From an uncultured Cytophagales bacterium (GTDB lineage Bacteria; Bacteroidota; Bacteroidia; Cytophagales; Thermonemataceae): a DNA stretch of 64,000 bases. Shown piece by piece: positions 58,741 through 64,000 of this stretch; within the stretch, counting starts at the first letter, position 1; each line of letters begins with the position of its first letter. The notes beneath the pieces are model-generated. The model saw nothing but the letters and a program-made list of their open reading frames with translations, did no database searches and was not told the DNA's origin. A program made the translations under genes and the position numbers. Location of the stretch: contig CALLAC010000001.1 of assembly GCA_938002655.1 (NCBI GenBank), positions 124,001-188,000 of the forward strand, in the 5' to 3' direction.

Positions 58741-60825
58741 ATGATGAACAGAAGCAAATCCTTTTTATTGATTGTTTCACTATGTTTTTGTCATAATTTT
58801 TCACTTAAAGCCCAAGATACAGACACCTCTCGTATCAAGCTTTTTAAAAGTTCAAAAGATGATATTGAGGCTATTCTCAAAAAGGCTGATCCTACCGTAG
58901 AATTAGAGGTGGAAATCGCCAGTAAGCAGAAACAAGCCGTAGAAGAAGCACCTTCTATTATTTCGGTAGTTACCCGCGAAGATATAGAAAATTATGGTTT
59001 TCGCGATATTACTGATATTTTGCGTTTGGTACCTGGATTTGAGTTTGCCATAGACGTACAAAGCCTATTTGGCATTGGTTTCAGAGGTATATGGGGACAC
59101 GAAGGAAAAGTACTCGTAATGATAGATAACCACCCTATCAATTGTTTTGGCTATGGCAATACGAACTTTTTTGGGCATTTACCTGCCTCTGTGATAGAAC
59201 GTATTGAGATTATCCGAGGACCAGGGAGTGCTTTGTATGGTACTTTTGCGGAGGCGGCAGTAATCAATATCATTACCAAAACAGGTAAAGGCTTACAGGG
59301 TGTTGAAGTAGCTTTGCAGGGAGGAGCTATGCAAGATAACGGAATTTTTGGCTCGCAAGCCAGTATGGGCTACAATGACCTTTCTCGTGAAATAGACGTT
59401 TCGGCGAATATCGCTTTTGCTTACTCACCTATTTCTGCAAGTATTTACGAAGATTTTTGGGGAAATACAGTTCAGTTGGGTAGTAAAAATTCTTGGAGGC
59501 ATTTTCAGAATGCGTCTGCAAAAATTTCTTACCGAAATTTTTATTTTGGCTTTAATAGAATGAACCAACGTTGGGTAAGCCCCGATGAATTTACAACTAT
59601 CTATCCTGCTAATAATCAAGGAAACATAGTTAATAAGTTAAACCATTTTATGGAGGGCTATCAGTTGGGCAATAAGTTCATATTAGCTGAAAATCTACAA
59701 CTTCTTATGCGTTTCGAATATACGCGTGGCAATCCTGTTACGGCTAAGGAAGTTCCGAATGTAAGTTCGAGCTTCGATGAAAACTACAGCACCATTTGCC
59801 AAAGATTTAGCCCAGAGCTTAGCTTGCAATATCAAAATGCTAAAAATCAAATAGATTTTGGGTTCGGTTTTATTGCTAATACAGCAAGTAGTTTTGGCAG
59901 AGATGGCTTGCCAGCCATGATGGTAGCCGCAGGTGATAGCATCAGTTTTGTTCGGCGTGATGCCTATTATTTATTTGGGCAGTACATTCGTAATTTTAAA
60001 CCTTTTGTATTGAGCGTAGGAGGCAGGTATGAAAATACCTTTTGGGGCAATGCTTTTGCACCGCGAGCCGCTCTCAACTACATTGCTCCCAACCAAAAAT
60101 TTTATGCTAAACTTTTGTACGGCGAAGCGTTCCGTGTACCTTTAATTTGGCAAGTGTATTCCTTGCAGTATTTTTCAAGTAATGTGAATTTGAGACCTGA
60201 AAAAAGCCGCACCTTCGAGTTTGAGATAGGCTACAAGCAAAAAAGTAATCTGCGTATTTCTACAAACTTTTTCTTTATCAATATTGATAAGCCCATTGTG
60301 TATTTAGGTGATGTAGATACGTATGTAAATTATGGAAACATTCGTTCTCTGGGAGCAGAACTCAATGCTGAGTATAAAATAGAAAATTGGGGAGCTTTCA
60401 GTAATTTTTCTTATACACAACCACTTTCTGAATATACAACTACAGATTTTTTGGCAAGCGACCGCAGTCATTTTTTGGCTCTGCCTGCACTAAAAGTCAA
60501 TGGCGGGGCGTATTTAGATTTGCCACGCTTTACGATTGCTACGTATGCTACTTTCATAGGGGAGCGTTATGCTCAAACGCAAAATTTTGCTTTGAATAGT
60601 GATGATACCAATCCTTTTCTCGAAACAGAAGCCTATCCTTCGATATTTTTGCAAAATATTCAAATCAAAGGGAAAAATATTTTCATGAACAACTTACAAA
60701 TAGGGCTTCAAGTACATAATATTTGGAATGCTAATTATGTGCTTTTGCAACCTTACTATGGCGGACACGCACCCTTTCCTTTGCAAAATAGACAATGGTT
60801 TATAGAACTCAAATACAAATTCTGA
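58741..60825 (+). CDS. TonB-dependent outer-membrane receptor
   Basis: A 694-residue receptor with signal peptide (about 1-25, ending LKAQD). The plug domain (about 60-180) shows APSIISVVTREDIENYGFRD, DILRLVPGFEF and IIRGPGSALYGTFAEAAVIN. The 22-strand barrel follows and ends in Phe (IELKYKF). There is no N-terminal carboxypeptidase-like domain, so it is not SusC-type. It is coupled to a gamma carbonic anhydrase (1-base gap). Ligand unknown; colicin I/siderophore-like plug features do not decide. Confidence 0.94.
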   Translation: MMNRSKSFLLIVSLCFCHNFSLKAQDTDTSRIKLFKSSKDDIEAILKKADPTVELEVEIASKQKQAVEEAPSIISVVTREDIENYGFRDITDILRLVPGFEFAIDVQSLFGIGFRGIWGHEGKVLVMIDNHPINCFGYGNTNFFGHLPASVIERIEIIRGPGSALYGTFAEAAVINIITKTGKGLQGVEVALQGGAMQDNGIFGSQASMGYNDLSREIDVSANIAFAYSPISASIYEDFWGNTVQLGSKNSWRHFQNASAKISYRNFYFGFNRMNQRWVSPDEFTTIYPANNQGNIVNKLNHFMEGYQLGNKFILAENLQLLMRFEYTRGNPVTAKEVPNVSSSFDENYSTICQRFSPELSLQYQNAKNQIDFGFGFIANTASSFGRDGLPAMMVAAGDSISFVRRDAYYLFGQYIRNFKPFVLSVGGRYENTFWGNAFAPRAALNYIAPNQKFYAKLLYGEAFRVPLIWQVYSLQYFSSNVNLRPEKSRTFEFEIGYKQKSNLRISTNFFFINIDKPIVYLGDVDTYVNYGNIRSLGAELNAEYKIENWGAFSNFSYTQPLSEYTTTDFLASDRSHFLALPALKVNGGAYLDLPRFTIATYATFIGERYAQTQNFALNSDDTNPFLETEAYPSIFLQNIQIKGKNIFMNNLQIGLQVHNIWNANYVLLQPYYGGHAPFPLQNRQWFIELKYKF

Positions 60826-60826
60826 T

Positions 60827-61354
60827 ATGGCTCTCATTATTCCTGTTCGTGGCTTTATGCCCAAATTTGGCAAAAATTGTTTCCTTGCTCCAAATGCTAC
60901 ACTTATTGGTGATGTAGAAATAGGTGATGAATGTACTATTTGGTTTAATGCTGTGGTACGTGGCGATGTAAATAGTATCCGAATGGGTAATCGTTGTAAT
61001 GTACAAGATGGAGCGGTGATACATTGTACTTACCAAAAATCCAATGTAATAATGGGCAATAACGTATCGGTGGCTCATAATGCGGTAGTGCATGGTTGTA
61101 CAATTGAAGATAACGTTTTGGTGGGAATGGGGGCAATTATTATGGATAATGCCTATGTAGGTACAGGCTCTATTATTGCGGCAGGGGCAGTGGTGCTGGC
61201 AGGCACACGCATAGAGCCTCATAGTATTTGGGCAGGTAATCCTGCTAAATTTTTAAAGCCTGTGGGCGATAAAGCCTCTGAAATTGAACGCATTGCAGGA
61301 AATTATCCTATGTATGCGAGTTGGTTTGAGCAGAAAGGCGAGGTTTCAGGCTAA
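60827..61354 (+). CDS. Gamma-class carbonic anhydrase family protein
   Basis: A 175-residue left-handed beta-helix (hexapeptide repeats such as NATLIGDVEIGDECTIWF). The three metal-binding His positions are visible in GAVIHCT and SVAHNAVVHGC. The family includes YrdA/PaaY-like proteins, some of which hydrate CO2 and some act on thioesters. It starts 1 base after the TonB receptor stop, so translational coupling is likely, and it overlaps the convergent symporter gene by 47 bases. Confidence 0.92.
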   Translation: MALIIPVRGFMPKFGKNCFLAPNATLIGDVEIGDECTIWFNAVVRGDVNSIRMGNRCNVQDGAVIHCTYQKSNVIMGNNVSVAHNAVVHGCTIEDNVLVGMGAIIMDNAYVGTGSIIAAGAVVLAGTRIEPHSIWAGNPAKFLKPVGDKASEIERIAGNYPMYASWFEQKGEVSG

Positions 61355-62813
61355 TCAGCCACAAACCTGTATAATTAAGTAAGCCATTAAGCAAAATGAG
61401 TTCATCGCCGAAAACGTAGCCCAGCCACTCTTTTGAATTTTGAGCAATAACAAAAGCTATTATCGGACATAATATGCAAATGAAAGGCACCAGTTTATCT
61501 CGTAAGTATCTTTTGGTAGTAATGCCAAAGGCAAAAAGCCCCAACAATGCCCCATAGGTATAACCTGCCGCCTGAAACAATGCTCCAATGATATTCATTT
61601 GTGGGTAGGCACTGCGTAATCTTTCAAAAAGCCCTACAATCAGAAGCAAAAGCAACGAAAAGCCTAAATGTACCCAACGAACCATTTTTTGGGCTTTGGG
61701 TTCTGCGATTTCTTTTTTGGTAAGCCCAAGAAAATCTATACAAAAAGAAGTAGTAAGCGAGGCAAGTGCCGAATCGCTGCTGGCATACGTAGCGGCAGTA
61801 ACGCCCAAAATAAAAGCAATGCCTGCTACTCCGCCCAAATATTCAAAAGCAAGTACAGGGTACACTTGGTCGGTAAGGATTTTCCCACTTTGTGAAGGCA
61901 AAACAATAGCTTTATTTTGGGCATAGAGATAAAGTAAAGCCCCCATCACTAGAAAAACAAAATTAACAGCCACTAAAACAATCACAAAAGAAAACATATT
62001 TTTTTGTGCTTCACGCAAGTTCTTGCATGTAAGATTTTTTTGCATAAGGTCTTGGTCGAGCCCAGTCATGGCAATAGCAATAAACATTCCTGCCAAAAAT
62101 TGCTTGATGAAGTGTTGTTTGCTTTCGGCGAAATTGTCCCAAAAAAATATTTTAGATAATGGACTTTGGCTTACGGCAGTAGCTAAATTTTCCAAATTCC
62201 AACGTAAATCTTGCTTGATAGCCCCAATGGCGGAAAAAAGAGCCAGCAAGAGAAAAAAAGTTTGAAAAGTATCTGTCCAGACAATGGTTTTAATGCCTCC
62301 GCGAAACGTATAAAGCCAAATCAGAGCGATACTGATAGCAGTTGTCAGCCAAAAAGGGAAATCCCATTTGCCAAAGAGGCCAATTTGTAAGGCTTCAACA
62401 GCTAAAAATAAACGAAAAGCTGTGCCTATGGTACGTGAAAGTAAGAAAAAAGAAGCTCCTGTTTTGTAGGCATACTTGCCAAAACGTTTTTCTAAATAGG
62501 TATAAATGGAAATCAGGTTTAGACGGTAATATAAAGGCATAAGTATAAGAGCAATTACCAAATAACCTGCCACATACCCCAAAACTATCTGAAAATAACT
62601 GAACGAACGCACCAGTACTGCCCCAGGAATTGAAATAAACGTAACACCTGAAAGTGAAGCCCCAATCATTCCGAAAGCTACTAAATACCAAGGCGATTGC
62701 CTATCGGCATTAAAAAAAGTACTACTTCGAGCATTACGAGAAGTGAAATACGCTATTGTAAGTAAAGAGAGGAAATAGGCTGAAAGAACAGATGCAATCA
62801 GTAAGGGTGGCAT
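61308..62813 (-). CDS. Sodium:solute symporter (SSS family)
   Basis: A membrane transporter of about 501 residues with 13 predicted helices. Start is taken at MPPLLIASVLSAYFL, because the -7 box TACTTTTG (62833-62826) would place transcription start after the upstream ATG at 62828. Family features: GASLSGVTFISIPGAV (substrate region, early helix) and VTAATYASSDSALASLTTSF (conserved Na+-binding area). Substrate unknown; sialic acid, sugar or other solutes are all possible. It overlaps the 3' end of the carbonic anhydrase gene. Confidence 0.93.
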   Translation of the reverse strand: MPPLLIASVLSAYFLSLLTIAYFTSRNARSSTFFNADRQSPWYLVAFGMIGASLSGVTFISIPGAVLVRSFSYFQIVLGYVAGYLVIALILMPLYYRLNLISIYTYLEKRFGKYAYKTGASFFLLSRTIGTAFRLFLAVEALQIGLFGKWDFPFWLTTAISIALIWLYTFRGGIKTIVWTDTFQTFFLLLALFSAIGAIKQDLRWNLENLATAVSQSPLSKIFFWDNFAESKQHFIKQFLAGMFIAIAMTGLDQDLMQKNLTCKNLREAQKNMFSFVIVLVAVNFVFLVMGALLYLYAQNKAIVLPSQSGKILTDQVYPVLAFEYLGGVAGIAFILGVTAATYASSDSALASLTTSFCIDFLGLTKKEIAEPKAQKMVRWVHLGFSLLLLLIVGLFERLRSAYPQMNIIGALFQAAGYTYGALLGLFAFGITTKRYLRDKLVPFICILCPIIAFVIAQNSKEWLGYVFGDELILLNGLLNYTGLWLISLKPRLSAQTNSHT

Positions 62814-62825
62814 AAATTTTTTTCG

Positions 62826-62833
62826 CAAAAGTA
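62826..62833 (-). promoter_or_regulatory. -7 box of the symporter gene
   Basis: On the minus strand TACTTTTG matches TAnnTTTG. It overlaps the ATG at 62828, so transcription would begin near 62820 and only the ATG at 62813 would be in the message. A TTTG lies upstream at 62860-62857, with spacing (23) longer than usual. Confidence 0.45.
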
Positions 62834-62901
62834 AAATAAATTTTAAGAAACTTTTGCAAATTCTATAATTTTAGCAATTTTGCTTTGAAAAGCAAGCGTT
62901 T

Positions 62902-64000
62902 ATGATTTTGGCTGAAAGCAGTCTGAAAAGCGAAAAAGGCTTACAAAACCCTTTCAATCAGGACTATGTGTTGGAGTTTTCGTGCTCGCAGGGGCATTTG
63001 TGGCTTGTAGCCGATGGTGAAGGTGAAAACTTGCGTGGTGTACAAGCCTCGCGTCTTTTGGCAGACACTATTCGCAGTTTTATTGAAGACAACAAAATCT
63101 CCAATAGCCACGATTTGCTTCGGAAAGCAATTATCAGAGCAAATGAAATTTTACACAAGAAAATGCTTTTTGCCGAAGGAGCAATGGTTTTTCAGCAAGG
63201 AAATCAGGTTTTGATAGCTACTTTTGGCAAAAACAAAGCTTTACTGTGGAAGAATAGAAATTTACAAGAAATCCAAAATACCAATCCTGTTTTGGGACAA
63301 CAGGCGGTTATTCAACCCAATATTACGGCTCTACCTATACAGAAAAATACACAAATTTTACTTTTGAGCAAAGGAGCCTTTTTAGGCTTGAATTTTGAAC
63401 TCATCAAAAATATTTTACAAGGTAAACAAAATCTTCAAGAAAAAGTAGAAAATTTGATAAAGGCTTCCTTGCAGTCGCAAAACAAAGAAAATAGCAGTAT
63501 TGCTCTCATTTACTTCCCCCAAGAGCGTTTCTTGCAAATTGTCCGGAGAATTTGGAAACCTATTCAGCCTTTTGCAGTGCCTGTATTATTTTTGGCAATG
63601 GTTGCTACTTTTGTGATTATTACACAAAAAAGCCACCTGCAAGGAGTAGAGCAAGTAGAAAATGAGCAAATTCAGTTTCAGAGGGCAAAAGAAAAGAAAC
63701 GCCGCATGGAAGATAGTCTTGCCCAAGTAGATAAAGCCAAAGATGTAATTATTAAGCACAAAGTACAAAAAGGTGAAACAATTGGCATCATTGCACGCAA
63801 ATACAACTCTACCGTAGAAGCTCTAATTTCTTTGAATAATTTAGACAATAAGGCAAATATTGCCGTAGGACAAGAAATAAAAGTAAACGTAAAAATGATT
63901 TACACACTTTCCAAAGCTCAGACCCTGGAAAGTTTGTACAATGAACGATTCAAACGTTGGGAAAAATTGGGGGTTACCATAGAAAGTATACAGAAAGCAA
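62902..64000 (+). CDS. PP2C-like / TM / LysM protein, 5' part (cut by window edge)
   Basis: The frame is open from the ATG at 62902 to the last base, 366 codons. Residues about 1-210 look like a diverged PP2C phosphatase (LWLVADGEGENLRGVQASRLL), but the metal motif DGMGG reads DGEGE and the later Asp motifs are not seen, so catalysis is doubtful. A membrane helix follows (about 228-243, AVPVLFLAMVATFVII), then a charged linker and a LysM domain (KVQKGETIGIIARKYNSTVE, about 289-336). The orientation implies a cytoplasmic pseudo-phosphatase linked to a peptidoglycan-binding outer part. More lies beyond the edge. Confidence 0.75.
   Translation, partial: MILAESSLKSEKGLQNPFNQDYVLEFSCSQGHLWLVADGEGENLRGVQASRLLADTIRSFIEDNKISNSHDLLRKAIIRANEILHKKMLFAEGAMVFQQGNQVLIATFGKNKALLWKNRNLQEIQNTNPVLGQQAVIQPNITALPIQKNTQILLLSKGAFLGLNFELIKNILQGKQNLQEKVENLIKASLQSQNKENSSIALIYFPQERFLQIVRRIWKPIQPFAVPVLFLAMVATFVIITQKSHLQGVEQVENEQIQFQRAKEKKRRMEDSLAQVDKAKDVIIKHKVQKGETIGIIARKYNSTVEALISLNNLDNKANIAVGQEIKVNVKMIYTLSKAQTLESLYNERFKRWEKLGVTIESIQKA

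Overview
The window looks like the chromosome of a low-GC gliding or T9SS-bearing member of the Bacteroidota, most likely a Cytophagales-type organism. The basis is a complete porP-gldK-gldL-gldM-gldN operon, a porU-porV pair, DUF4271 next to hemD, an EF-P with a PGNLRAF loop, and promoters of the Bacteroidota type (TTTG, 19-20 bases, TAnnTTTG) with few Shine-Dalgarno sites. Nothing looks like a prophage, plasmid, CRISPR array or intact insertion sequence. This is mostly core chromosome.

Layout. 1-1157: start of a TolC-type channel gene behind its own TetR regulator (cut by the window edge). 1467-5952: ndk, tex, an EF-hand calcium-binding protein and a PorV/PorQ-like outer-membrane protein. 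5955-14068: a minus-strand metal-efflux unit (GNAT enzyme, response regulator, histidine kinase, outer-membrane channel, adaptor, HME-type RND pump), with an internal promoter that carries a direct repeat suited to the response regulator. 14190-18621: thioredoxin, recO, a CtlX-type hydrolase, DUF4271 and hemD. 18701-24504: the T9SS/gliding core operon. 24651-32844: two minus-strand runs (moxR, methylmalonyl-CoA epimerase and an Fe-type alcohol dehydrogenase; accC, kbl, DUF502, obg, fur and an orphan solute-binding protein). 33721-39080: porU, porV, efp. 39270-45014: a DUF4350 protein, a TonB-C-like protein, a large TPR protein, a BtuF-like protein and pcm. 45178-53807: ricT, msrA, DUF721, an M16 peptidase, two rhomboids, a pseudouridine synthase, a REC-SpoIIE phosphatase, a lone receiver and a NUDIX enzyme. 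54578-56419: tRNA-Ser(GGA), a small IS1-InsA-like DNA-binding protein without a DDE domain, and a glycosyltransferase. 56579-64000: a phasin-like protein, TetR, SRPBCC, acpP, a TonB-dependent receptor coupled to a gamma carbonic anhydrase, a sodium:solute symporter, and the start of an unusual PP2C-like/TM/LysM protein.

How it works together. The strongest theme is type IX secretion: GldL/GldM form the proton-driven motor, GldK/GldN the periplasmic ring, PorP/SprF an outer-membrane partner, and PorV delivers substrates to the sortase PorU. Short inverted repeats of the form GTAAAA-(1-2)-TTTTAC occur in front of both gldK and porV, and a perfect 20-base palindrome covers the -33 position of the gldK promoter, so these dispersed loci may share control. 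The second theme is signalled metal efflux. The most unusual proteins are the InsA-like protein (54738-55163), the PP2C-like/TM/LysM protein (62902 to the window end) and the W-N-L type TPR protein (41227-43491). No complete new defence or biosynthetic system is evident.
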